DNA of 64,000 nucleotides, taken from contig JAEEZS010000040.1 in NCBI GenBank assembly GCA_016291905.1, positions 1-64,000 on the forward strand, given 5' to 3'. The DNA comes from Bacteroidaceae bacterium. Its GTDB lineage: Bacteria > Bacteroidota > Bacteroidia > Bacteroidales > Bacteroidaceae. The position numbers were made by a program, and so were the translations under genes. Below the pieces are notes generated by a model. It was given only the letters and a program-made list of their open reading frames with translations, was not told the DNA's origin and searched no databases. Shown here one piece after another: positions 25,996 through 34,065 of this stretch (positions are counted from its first letter, which is position 1; each line of letters starts with the position of its first letter).

Positions 25996-26007
25996 TCCAT
26001 AGAAAAG

Positions 26008-26874
26008 ATGAAAGACAACCTTTTACATTGTCTCTTTGCGAAGTGGCGTGTTGCTGCTTTGTTGTTGTTGCTGTTGCTGTTCGTGCCGTTGCGTGCTGCC
26101 ACCGTGCAGCATCTCACCATGCCCTGCAAGCTGCTCCAGGGTATCTCCGAGCGCGAATACGTCGTCTGCCTGCCGGACGGCTACAATCCCCAGGCCGAGA
26201 GGCCCTATCCTGTGCTCTACCTGCTGCACGGCGGAGGAGGCTCGTGCGACGAGTGGGAGGTGCAATGCCGCCTGAGCGAGGCTGTGGACAGCCTCACCCG
26301 TGCCGGAGCGCTCGGCGACGGCGTGGTGGTCATCTGTGCCGAGGGCAACAAGAACAACATGATGTACTTCGACGTTCCCTGGTGGACGTACGAGACCTAT
26401 TTCTTTGACGAGCTGATTCCCTACATGGAGCGGACCTACCGCATCCGTACCGACAAGGCGGGGCGCGCCATTGCGGGCTTCTCGATGGGCGGAGGCGGCG
26501 CCACGGTCTATGGCGTCCATCATCCTGACAAGTTCGCCTTTGTCTATTCCATCAGCGGCTACCAGCGCCGTCAGCCCCTGGAGTTCCTCCGCAACGACCC
26601 CTCGGCCGAATGGCGTCAGACAGCCATCGAGGACAACAACCCCATCCCTCGCATCCTCGACGGCACGGATGCCGAGGTGGAGGCTTGGCGTCAGGTGGAG
26701 TGGAATGTCGCCGTGGGTGACCAGGACTTCACCCTCGAGGCGAACATGGACTTGGTGAAGGCCCTCCGTGCGCGTGGCATCCGTCCTCACATGACAGTAA
26801 CGGCCGGCGACCATAACTCCTATTTCGTCCGTCCCCACATGATTCGCGCCCTTCAGAAGGCAGCCCACCTCTGA
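26008..26874 (+). CDS. Exported CE1-like esterase of the rhamnogalacturonan cluster
   Basis: 288 residues with a basic start, a leucine-run hydrophobic signal (about 15-29) and an alpha/beta-hydrolase esterase domain. The oxyanion region is LYLLHGGGGSCDEWE, the nucleophile serine is in AGFSMGGGGA and the histidine is in TAGDHNSYF. The gene sits 12 bases after GH105, so removal of acetyl groups from rhamnogalacturonan fragments is a reasonable guess, but the ester is not determined. It has no CBM48 domain, unlike the esterase at 8343-9500. Confidence 0.85.
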   Translation: MKDNLLHCLFAKWRVAALLLLLLLFVPLRAATVQHLTMPCKLLQGISEREYVVCLPDGYNPQAERPYPVLYLLHGGGGSCDEWEVQCRLSEAVDSLTRAGALGDGVVVICAEGNKNNMMYFDVPWWTYETYFFDELIPYMERTYRIRTDKAGRAIAGFSMGGGGATVYGVHHPDKFAFVYSISGYQRRQPLEFLRNDPSAEWRQTAIEDNNPIPRILDGTDAEVEAWRQVEWNVAVGDQDFTLEANMDLVKALRARGIRPHMTVTAGDHNSYFVRPHMIRALQKAAHL

Positions 26875-26921
26875 AACCGTTGCGCAAGTTTTGGCAGCCC
26901 GTCCACTTTCAATTTCTGCTC

Positions 26922-27131
26922 CCACAGCCCTTAACGCTACGTTCGTAGCCCATTGGGCTGTACGCTCAGCCCAATGGGCTGACGGAATAGCCCAAGCATC
27001 TGACAGCTCAGCCCAAGGGGCTAGTGGCGTAGAAGCTGCTTCTGCAAAATCAAAAGGGCCTTCTGCAAAATCAAAAGGGCCTTCTACGGAATTAGAAGCT
27101 GATTCTACAGAGATTGTAGCCCCTTTTATTG
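26922..27131. repeat. 21-bp phased array of ten short palindromes with changing arms
   Basis: Ten consecutive 21-base units start at 26922, 26943, 26964, 26985, 27006, 27027, 27048, 27069, 27090 and 27111. Positions 5-17 of each hold a 13-mer dyad such as AGCCCATTGGGCT, AGCCCAATGGGCT, AGAAGCTGCTTCT or AAAAGGGCCTTCT. The arms change together so that symmetry is kept. Terminal AG and CT are kept in most units, and the first, fourth and tenth units are decayed. A 96-codon open frame overlaps it but has only the repeat's 7-residue period. Confidence 0.85.
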
Positions 27132-27280
27132 TTGAGCCGACGTGGACTCGGAAGCAGGGTTCTTTGTCCGATGAAAGGTGAAAAACTGTAACCTCTCGAA
27201 CGTTGGGGGCGTCATTCTCTTCTTTTGACGTGAAGGCTGACGACCCTCGAACCCTCGATTCCTATAAGAAACTCCTCTCT

Positions 27281-27527
27281 GCTGAACGGTTTCCTTTTTG
27301 GGTTGTCAGCCGGAAAGGATTCTTTTTGTTGTCTGCTTACAATTTGAAAGCCTTTTTTGGGGTCAAACGTAGTGCGTTTTTGGTGGCACGTAGTGCGTTT
27401 GTGTGCTAACGCAGTCTATTCTTGAGAGAACGTAGTCCGTCCTTGGTAGAACGTCAAGCGAAAAACTGTAAGCGTAGGGTAGGAGGGCGCCCTCGCGGCT
27501 GACAACCCAAAAAGGAAATCGCTCAGC
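27281..27527. mobile_element. MITE-like segment with 33-bp imperfect terminal inverted repeats
   Basis: The left arm 27281-27313 (core CCTTTTTGGGTTGTCAGCC) is the reverse complement of 27495-27527 at 30 of 33 positions. The arms enclose the second 21-bp array. No transposase frame and no clear target duplication are visible, so mobility is inferred from structure only. Confidence 0.5.
27367..27450. repeat. Second 21-bp phased array (four units plus a partial)
   Basis: Units start at 27367, 27388, 27409 and 27430, with a partial at 27451. The first two begin ACGTAGTGCGTTT, the third ACGCAGTCTAT and the fourth ACGTAGTCCGT. The ACG...CGT ends make an imperfect 11-bp dyad at the same place in each unit. 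Confidence 0.75.
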
Positions 27528-27699
27528 AAACGCCACTTCTACCGTTAAAACAACCCTTCGCAAGCCGTCACGAAAACCTTGATTGCTTCCCTCTGCCCAC
27601 CCTCGGCAAAACCACTTACAGTTTTTCATGCCTATTCGTGCGAGGGCGTTTTCACCATACGCTTTTGGTGAACAAATGTTAAATTCCGGATAAAAATGG

Positions 27700-27749
27700 C
27701 TTTATTCCGCTACGAACTGTGTAGAACGGGTGTTCGTAGCGGAATAAAG
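27700..27749. other. Perfect 18-bp inverted repeat with 14-base loop
   Basis: CTTTATTCCGCTACGAAC (27700-27717) pairs exactly with GTTCGTAGCGGAATAAAG (27732-27749). It lies between two convergent genes. The bases after it are T-rich but not an immediate U-run, so it could be a bidirectional terminator or the remains of an element. The rest of 26875-27953 holds no credible gene; it also has three copies of GAAAAACTGTAA (27180 and 27460 direct, 27616 inverted). Confidence 0.6.
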
Positions 27750-27892
27750 TTGATTTTATCTCTTTTTTTCGTTGTTATGTGGAGAATAGTTCGGTTAAAA
27801 ATGATTTGCTTCGAAAGACGGCGCCATCTTTTTGAACATTAAAATGAACGTCTTTTATGCCAACCTCACGTTAAACAATATACAAGGAAACA

Positions 27893-27923
27893 TAAAAGAG
27901 GGGCGCACCGTAGCGCGCCCCTC
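27893..27923 (-). terminator. Intrinsic terminator after the BACON lipoprotein gene
   Basis: Leftward, GAGGGGCGC and its complement GCGCCCCTC (27898-27906 with 27915-27923) form a GC-rich stem with an 8-base loop, followed by TTTTATGTTT. It is 31 bases past the stop codon at 27954. Confidence 0.75.
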
Positions 27924-27953
27924 GGGGATTTGCAGATAAGATTTATATCTTAC

Positions 27954-30302
27954 TTATTTGCGGATGAAGCTCTTGGTGTTGCTGGCCTTCACGTCGAAGA
28001 ACGTGCGGGCATCATTCAGCGACTCAACCACCGACTTAATGCTCTTGGCGGGAGCCTCAGCTTGCTCAGCGGCCTTCAGCACAACGTTACAGGGTATGTA
28101 GTCGGCACCAAGATACGGTCCGTTTTCACCAACCATGAAAACGTTGATGAAACCATCAACAGCATTTTCATCGTTGTAGGAATAGTTGACAAACTGGATG
28201 TCGCCATTCTCCTTGAAGCCGCCAACGAGCATAGCCTTATTGTAATAGTAACCCGTTTCGCTGCTGTAGGAATAGGCATAGACTTCATTGTCATACTTGT
28301 TCTTACCCATCACTTGGTCAGGCTGGAAGTAGAGCAGGCCACCGAAGAGGTTGAGCATGATGCCGGTGTCCTCAAGCTCATACTTGGAACCAAACAGACC
28401 TGTCATGCTGACGGTATTGTCGTCCACCTTGGTGAGGGTGACTTCTGCGGAGCCTTCCTTCTTGCCGTCGTCTAGGAACGTAGCGGTGTAGGTGCCAACA
28501 TAAGCGTCAGCCCCAATGATGGGGTCTGTGCCCATCTGCGTTATTCTGACCGTATAGGTGCTTCCGCCAGCGGTAAAGGTTACCTCGCCCGTGCGCTCAG
28601 CGATAGAGGTGTTCAGCTCTGATGTCACTGTGAGCGTGGCATTACCCTCGCCCGAGGTGTTTGAGAGGGTGAGCCAGGCATCGCTGGTGGTGGCTGTCCA
28701 CGATTGGTTGGAGGTTATCGTAACTGTCTCGCTTCCGCCCGCTGCTGAGTATGAGAGCGATTCGGGGGTGACGCTAAGAGTGGCACCCTCTTGCGAAATA
28801 GTGACAGTATAGGTTGTGGCGCCCGTCTGGAAGGCAACCGTGCCTGTGCGGCGGGTGATGGAGGTGTTCTCCTCGGCTGTCACATCGAGTGTGGCATCAC
28901 CTGTGCCAGCATCGGCCGAGAGTGTGAGCCATGCATCGGAGGTGGTGACCGTCCAAGGCTGGTTGGCCGTTATGGAAAGCGTTTCACTACTGCCCGCTGC
29001 GGGGAAGTTGACGGATGTCGGCATGAGGGAGAAGTGGAGCGTCATCTTTCCGACGGGACGGACGCTGAGGCCCTGGTATCGGCTGAAGGCATGGGGATGG
29101 CCGGCATCGTCGAAGTACAGGCCGCAGCCTTGGTCAGGGACAGAGAATAGCGTGGAGGCCCAGAAGTAACCGTTCAGGCCGGCACGGTCGAAGCCAGACT
29201 CGGTGTAGAGGCCTGCTGCGGGAAGGAAGATGGAGTTGCCATTGCGTGTGCTGGTGACTTTGTACCCTTCGCAATGGCCATTGTTGTTAATCGGCGTCCA
29301 TGTGCAGTTGTCGGTATTGCAGAGTTCCTCCCACTCGGCATAGGTGGGCATGCGCCAGCAACCGCCCCAGTTGACGACGGCAGCATCGTCGGAGGGAAGG
29401 AGTTCCGAAAGGTTATCGACGATGCCGTAGTCGTTCCTATTATTATACTTGGTGAGGGACTGCATGCTGCCATCGCTCCACTTGTAGTTGGCCCAAGTGT
29501 AGGAATTCTTCTTTGCAGTTTCGCCCCAGGCAAAATAGTCGCCGTATTCCTCGGGCGTGGTGGCACCCACGTTGCACGTTGCCCAGAGTAATCCCGAGGG
29601 AAGGGCAAGATCGACGTAGGCATGGCCGTTCAGATCGGGCTTCGCCTGCTGGAGAAGGGTAATGGAAACGGTCAGGGTGCCGCTTGTAAGTGTGAGCGTC
29701 TCCCAACGTAAGACGGCGGTTTCGTTCTCTGCCGCAGTTACCGTCAAGGTTCCCTCGCCCGTGCCGGAGGCTGGGGAAACGGAGAAGGCCGACTCGGATT
29801 TAGTCGTAGCCGTCCAATTCCCGTTGGTAGAGATTTGCACCTGCTGCGCGCCTCCATCGGAAGGGAAGGTGAGCGTCTGAACATCTGTGGAGAGGAACGG
29901 TTCTACACCCTCCTGTCTAACAGTCAGGGTGGCGGTTTTTCCTCTGGTCTTGAAAGAGATCGTCTCTGTGCGGCTTTCGAGCGAGGTGTTTTCTGCCACA
30001 AGGATGTGGATAACGGAAGTAGGGCTGTCGTCTCCCGAATGGGTTGGCAGAGTTATCCAGGAGTCGTTGGTGGTTGCTGTCCAGGAAAGGCTTCGGGTTA
30101 GTTCAAGTGTTATATCTTCTTCACCACCTTCGGCGGGGAAAGAGAGTTCGCCTGGGGATACGGAGATGGAGTACTCGGGCTCGATGTAGTCCTGAGAGAG
30201 GATGGCGTTATCGATGATGCCCTCTTCGCAGGCAGCAAAAAGGACGGCGAGGACGGACAGAAGAAGGAGGGAACGGGACTTGTTCATCATAGCAGTTTTC
30301 AT
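27954..30302 (-). CDS. BACON-domain lipoprotein with a central FISUMP-like domain
   Basis: 782 residues. A lipoprotein signal ends in LAVLFAAC, after which acidic residues suggest surface export. Two BACON-type beta-sandwich repeats precede (WTATTNDSWITLP, NWTATTKSESAFSV) and two follow (WTVTTSDAWLTLS, WTATTSDAWLTLS) a central Fibrobacter-succinogenes-major-paralogue-like domain. That domain is marked by GLLWATCNVGATTPEEYGDY, CWRMPTYAEWEEL and SVRPVG. A ~190-residue C-terminal domain is unrecognised. BACON domains usually bind carbohydrate or mucin. The ATG overlaps the stop of the upstream PEGA gene (ATGA), so the two are co-translated. Confidence 0.85.
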   Translation of the reverse strand: MKTAMMNKSRSLLLLSVLAVLFAACEEGIIDNAILSQDYIEPEYSISVSPGELSFPAEGGEEDITLELTRSLSWTATTNDSWITLPTHSGDDSPTSVIHILVAENTSLESRTETISFKTRGKTATLTVRQEGVEPFLSTDVQTLTFPSDGGAQQVQISTNGNWTATTKSESAFSVSPASGTGEGTLTVTAAENETAVLRWETLTLTSGTLTVSITLLQQAKPDLNGHAYVDLALPSGLLWATCNVGATTPEEYGDYFAWGETAKKNSYTWANYKWSDGSMQSLTKYNNRNDYGIVDNLSELLPSDDAAVVNWGGCWRMPTYAEWEELCNTDNCTWTPINNNGHCEGYKVTSTRNGNSIFLPAAGLYTESGFDRAGLNGYFWASTLFSVPDQGCGLYFDDAGHPHAFSRYQGLSVRPVGKMTLHFSLMPTSVNFPAAGSSETLSITANQPWTVTTSDAWLTLSADAGTGDATLDVTAEENTSITRRTGTVAFQTGATTYTVTISQEGATLSVTPESLSYSAAGGSETVTITSNQSWTATTSDAWLTLSNTSGEGNATLTVTSELNTSIAERTGEVTFTAGGSTYTVRITQMGTDPIIGADAYVGTYTATFLDDGKKEGSAEVTLTKVDDNTVSMTGLFGSKYELEDTGIMLNLFGGLLYFQPDQVMGKNKYDNEVYAYSYSSETGYYYNKAMLVGGFKENGDIQFVNYSYNDENAVDGFINVFMVGENGPYLGADYIPCNVVLKAAEQAEAPAKSIKSVVESLNDARTFFDVKASNTKSFIRK

Positions 30303-32011
30303 TTAGCGGAGAACAGGTTTATCCAGAGGCCGACGGAGAGGTAGAAGCCGTTGTTCCAGCGATTGATGTCGGACGAGGCTCGGCCTATATCTTGTGAGAT
30401 TTTACCCCGACTGAGGGGAAGGTTGTACTGTGGGGTGATGTGGATGCCCAGCCTTTGGTTGAAGGCAACCTCTGTGCGTAGGGCTGCAACGCCGGAGAGG
30501 ACATAGGTGGTCTGGGTGTAGGGACTGCCCGAGCTGCTTTTGATGGTATAGGCGGAAACGCCTACGCGCGGGGTCAGCCGCAGGAATCGCGCCACAGGGA
30601 TGCCGTAACCGATGTGCCCGCTCGTAATAAACGAGGAACTGTAGGATTGGGTGAAGGTGCTCTCGGCGAATCCCTCGTTGTCCAAAATCGTCCATTCGAC
30701 AGGGACGGGGGAGTTTGTTCCGCCAAAGGGGATGCCGAATGAGGCTTCGATGTTGAATCCCGACAGGTAGCCGCCCAACGAGGCTCCGGCTGCAAGGGGG
30801 GCTCCTATCTGAAGGTCTGCGCCGGCATAGAGAGAAAGCGGAGAGAACAGACGGGCGTTAGAAGCCTTCCCCGCTTGAAGGGGTGACTTGTCCTTCTGCT
30901 TCTCCTGCCGGGCTCCCTTCCCTTCAGGGGAGGGCTGGGAAGAGGCTTTGAGTGTCGCGGAGGCTGTGGCAATCTTGCCCTCCTCGATGGTGACCTCGAC
31001 GGTCTGGCTCTCATAACCCTCCTTGACAAAGCGTAGCGAGTGGGTTCCGACGGGGACGTTATTGATGACGCCGGGAGAGGTGCCGAGCTTAGTGTTGCCT
31101 AACCAGACCTCCACTTCAACGGGGCTGCTCTCGGCACGGAGGCGGCCAAAGATGGGCTCAGGGGCCTGAAGGGTGAGCGTGCGCTCCTCGTTCTCGGCGA
31201 GGGTGACGGTAGTGCGTTGTGTGCGGCAGCCAGCCTTACGAGTCTCGATGACATAGGATCCCGCAGGGAGTGCGCCCGTCCAACTACCTACGCTTTTCCG
31301 CTCGTTGTTCACCCAAATCTCGGCATCGGCCATGGGGGTGGTGAGCGTCAGGGAGGAGGCTGTAGATTGGAGGTTGATGGAGAGGGTCTGCGTCTCGTCG
31401 GAGGTGATGTTCAGCGTGCCGCTCTCGGGCTTGTAGCCCGGCGCCTCCACACGATAGGTGTGGGTGCCGTAGAGCAGGAATAGGGAGAGGGTGCCGTCGG
31501 GGCCTAACGCCCGCGCCTGGTCGTCCACAAAAACCATTGCCGTTGGGGGCGTCACCTTCAGCGCCACATAGCCTCCGCCGGCATCTTCCTCGATGATGGT
31601 CTTGACACGATTGGTGGTCAGTTCCAACTCGTAGGTGCGAGCCGCCTCGATGGGAATATCGAAGTAATAAGGCTCGGCAAGACGGCCCAACTTCTGGTGG
31701 TTGATGCTGATGCGCTGGACGCCGTGGGGGACATATACCCAAATCTCGCCTACCTGTTGTATCTGACGGACGATGCCCAGCATGCCGACGTCGAAGACAA
31801 ATCCCGTTTCGGTGGTGATGACCTTGATGAGTGCAGCTGTTTCGCCATTCTGGTCAATCTCCTTCGTACCTTCCAGATTGGCGGTCAAGTCGGTGGGAAG
31901 GAGCTTGAAACTCTTTATGGAGATATTCTGGGCGTTTGCCCAGGTGAGGCAAAGGAGAAGGGAGAGGACAGCGAAAAGCCGCCGGAGGGAGGAGGGGAGG
32001 TGAGGATTCAT
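30299..32011 (-). CDS. PEGA-domain outer-membrane beta-barrel protein
   Basis: About 570 residues. A signal peptide (ending LTWANAQ) is followed by a ~110-residue N-terminal domain and three PEGA-type beta repeats (YGTHTYRVEAPGYKPESG, PAGSYVIETRKAGCRTQ and PVGTHSLRFVKEGYESQ). A low-complexity linker then leads to a C-terminal barrel-like region ending FYLSVGLWINLFSAK. The linker SSQPSPEGKGARQEKQKDKS is encoded by short hairpin repeats. The start at 32011 was chosen because of the -7 box at 32035-32043 and the signal peptide. It is translationally coupled to the BACON lipoprotein, suggesting a surface complex; function unknown. Confidence 0.82.
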   Translation of the reverse strand: MNPHLPSSLRRLFAVLSLLLCLTWANAQNISIKSFKLLPTDLTANLEGTKEIDQNGETAALIKVITTETGFVFDVGMLGIVRQIQQVGEIWVYVPHGVQRISINHQKLGRLAEPYYFDIPIEAARTYELELTTNRVKTIIEEDAGGGYVALKVTPPTAMVFVDDQARALGPDGTLSLFLLYGTHTYRVEAPGYKPESGTLNITSDETQTLSINLQSTASSLTLTTPMADAEIWVNNERKSVGSWTGALPAGSYVIETRKAGCRTQRTTVTLAENEERTLTLQAPEPIFGRLRAESSPVEVEVWLGNTKLGTSPGVINNVPVGTHSLRFVKEGYESQTVEVTIEEGKIATASATLKASSQPSPEGKGARQEKQKDKSPLQAGKASNARLFSPLSLYAGADLQIGAPLAAGASLGGYLSGFNIEASFGIPFGGTNSPVPVEWTILDNEGFAESTFTQSYSSSFITSGHIGYGIPVARFLRLTPRVGVSAYTIKSSSGSPYTQTTYVLSGVAALRTEVAFNQRLGIHITPQYNLPLSRGKISQDIGRASSDINRWNNGFYLSVGLWINLFSAK

Positions 32012-32034
32012 GCTATTGATTTGCAAATTCGAGT

Positions 32035-32043
32035 GCAAATATA
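32035..32043 (-). promoter_or_regulatory. -7 promoter box of the PEGA-BACON operon
   Basis: Leftward TATATTTGC matches TAnnTTTG, 24 bases before the ATG at 32011. Confidence 0.6.
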
Positions 32044-32095
32044 CATAAAATCCTATTACCGACGTAAAAATCGGCGTTTTTTTCTTGTCCCGTGT

Positions 32096-33406
32096 TTACG
32101 GGTGGTCGGCGGCGAAGAGGCGGCAGCGGTCGGCGAGGAGGGGGTAGTGGTGCTCCTGCATGTTGCTGCAGCAGGCACGGATGCCCTGGCGAGTGCTGCC
32201 CGTGGTGCTGAGGACGATGCCCGTGATGCCGTAGTAGAGCAGTTCGCGCAGCAGCTCGCCACCCTCCATGCCACAATAGCCGATGGTGAAGAAGAGGCCG
32301 TCGGAAACGGGCTCGTCCTGGTCGCGGTCGTAAACGACGCTGAAGCCGTAGGGGAGCATAATCTCCTTGATGCGGGCCGTGCGGCGGGCATATTCGCGGA
32401 CGTCGTCAACAAAGCGGTATTCGCCGTCGGTGGCAGCACGCATCATGGCGGCCATGGCGCATTGGGCGCTGTGGCTGACACCCGACGAGAGGGTGTAGAG
32501 CATGTTGTAGGCATAGACGGCGCCGAAGCGGCTGATGCCGTAGCGGTCGGCCAAGGCGCGGTAGCTGCGGCGGAAGAGCGCGTCGGAGATGCAGGCCACG
32601 GCGATACGCTGGCCGGCGTAGGAGAACATCTTCGAGCCCGAGAGCATGAGGATGTAGTTGTCGGTGTAGCGGCTGACGGTGACCTGGAACGGCGGCTGGA
32701 AAGGACGTCCGAGCGGGCGGCGGAAGTCCATGGTCATGTAGGCGAGGTCTTCGATGACGATGACGTCGTACTTCGTGGCGAGTTCGCCGATGACCTGCAG
32801 CTCGTCGTCCTTGAGGCACATCCACGAGGGGTTGTTGGGGTTGCTGTAGATGAGGCAGCAGACGCGGCCAGAGGAGAGCACCTCCTCCAGCTTGGGACGC
32901 AGGGCGTCGGCGCCGCGGTAGTCGGCCACGTCGAACGAAACCGTCTTAGCGCCGATGACGGCAGCCTGCATCTTCTGGACGGGGAAGCCCGGGTCGATGT
33001 AGAGTATGGTGTCGCGCACGGGGTTGAGCTGCGTGCAGAGCATGAAGGCGGCAAAGACGCCCTGCATGGAACCCGTGGTGGGGATGCAGCCCTTGGGGGC
33101 GATGTCGGTGTCGATGAAGGCCTTGACGAAGCGCGAGGCTTCGGTCTTGAGCTCGTCGATGCCCTCGATGTTGGGATACTTGGAGGCGACGCCGCGACGC
33201 AGGGCGGCGATTTCGGCCTCGACGCCTACGGCCGAGGGCGGCAGGCCTGGGATACCCATCTCGAAGTGGATGTATTCCTGCCCCGTCTCCTGTTCCATGG
33301 TGCGGGCAATGGCGCCAATCTGGCGGATGGAGGCCTTGTTGAGGTCTTTAATCTCCATCTCCTGGAGGAGCTGGTCGATGCGGGTTTTGCTGAAGGGGGT
33401 GGTCAT
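32096..33406 (-). CDS. Class I/II pyridoxal-phosphate aminotransferase of the arylpyruvate operon
   Basis: 436 residues of fold type I. Family marks are YPNIEGIDELKTEASRFV, TGSMQGVFAAFML, YSNPNNPSWMCL, VIEDLAYMTMDF and the PLP lysine in LSGSKMFSYAGQRIA. It is the last gene of a leftward operon after iorA and iorB, which points to transamination between an aromatic amino acid and its arylpyruvate. The gap to iorB (33407-33434) is filled by a TTGATAATTGATAATT repeat. The exact amino acid cannot be read. Confidence 0.85.
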   Translation of the reverse strand: MTTPFSKTRIDQLLQEMEIKDLNKASIRQIGAIARTMEQETGQEYIHFEMGIPGLPPSAVGVEAEIAALRRGVASKYPNIEGIDELKTEASRFVKAFIDTDIAPKGCIPTTGSMQGVFAAFMLCTQLNPVRDTILYIDPGFPVQKMQAAVIGAKTVSFDVADYRGADALRPKLEEVLSSGRVCCLIYSNPNNPSWMCLKDDELQVIGELATKYDVIVIEDLAYMTMDFRRPLGRPFQPPFQVTVSRYTDNYILMLSGSKMFSYAGQRIAVACISDALFRRSYRALADRYGISRFGAVYAYNMLYTLSSGVSHSAQCAMAAMMRAATDGEYRFVDDVREYARRTARIKEIMLPYGFSVVYDRDQDEPVSDGLFFTIGYCGMEGGELLRELLYYGITGIVLSTTGSTRQGIRACCSNMQEHHYPLLADRCRLFAADHP

Positions 33407-33411
33407 TTGGG

Positions 33412-33438
33412 AATTGATAATTGATAATTGATAATTAT
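33412..33438. repeat. Short tandem GATAATTGATAATT repeat
   Basis: Three copies of TTGATAATT sit between the aminotransferase and iorB and supply the last bases of iorB. It is the same family as the repeat at 17420-17452. Confidence 0.55.
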
Positions 33439-34007
33439 CCTTTGTTTTCGCGGCCTATCTCGAGGGCGCGGAGGTTCATTTCTACGATGGCATCGCCCTT
33501 GGCTGCAAAGACGGTACGGACGGCGGCCTTCAGCAGGTCGAAGTCCATGCCGAGGGCATCGGCAGCGGCGCCGAGCAGTATCATGTTGGCAGCCTTCGGC
33601 ATCTTGTTGGCCTTGGCGAGGGCCTCGATGTCGATGCGGACCACCTTGGGCAGCTTGGCCAGCGAGGCGTTCACGGCCTCGACGTCGGGGTAGTTGGGTA
33701 TGTTGACGAAGGGCGACGTGGCGGTGATGACCCATCCCTCCTTGCTGAGGTAGGGCTGATAGCGCAGCGCCTCCATCGGCTCCATGGCGATGATGACGTC
33801 GGCGCCGCCGAGGGGGATGAGGTCGCTAAAAATGGGGTCGGAAGAGATGCGCAGGTTCGACTGCACGTCGCCGCCGCGCTGGCTCATGCCGTGTACTTCG
33901 GCCTGCTTGATGTAGAGGCCTTGGTCGAGGGCGGCCTGGCCGATGATGGTGGCGATGCTGAGGATGCCCTGGCCACCTACGCCTGCGAGTATGATGTCGG
34001 TTTTCAT
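33435..34007 (-). CDS. iorB: Indolepyruvate oxidoreductase, beta subunit
   Basis: 190 residues; the gamma-type domain of 2-oxoacid:ferredoxin oxidoreductases, with the opening ILAGVGGQGILSIATIIG and VHGMSQRGGDVQSNLRI. With IorA it oxidatively decarboxylates arylpyruvates to arylacetyl-CoA, or runs in reverse to build aromatic amino acids from arylacetates. It lies 58 bases after iorA in the same operon. Confidence 0.92.
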   Translation of the reverse strand: MKTDIILAGVGGQGILSIATIIGQAALDQGLYIKQAEVHGMSQRGGDVQSNLRISSDPIFSDLIPLGGADVIIAMEPMEALRYQPYLSKEGWVITATSPFVNIPNYPDVEAVNASLAKLPKVVRIDIEALAKANKMPKAANMILLGAAADALGMDFDLLKAAVRTVFAAKGDAIVEMNLRALEIGRENKG

Positions 34008-34065
34008 TGTTGTCTGGGTTTAAGAGTTTAAGGGTTTTATTTTAGCTTGACCAAGGTTAAGGGGC

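Noticed and set aside
26922..27131. CRISPR array
   Set aside because: The 21-bp period is too short, there are no constant repeats with unique spacers, and no cas gene is in the window.
26891..27181. A 96-codon open frame on + across the first 21-bp array
   Set aside because: Its sequence is only the 7-residue echo of the DNA repeat (SAKSKGP units); no promoter box, no family resemblance.
27203..27629. Small open frames (+ 68 codons, - 88 codons) in the repeat interval
   Set aside because: They follow the array and inverted-repeat structure, have no start signals and no recognisable domain.
31697..33424. A 575-codon open frame opposite the PEGA and aminotransferase genes
   Set aside because: It is antisense to two well-supported genes; long open antisense frames are expected from the GC-rich codon use here.
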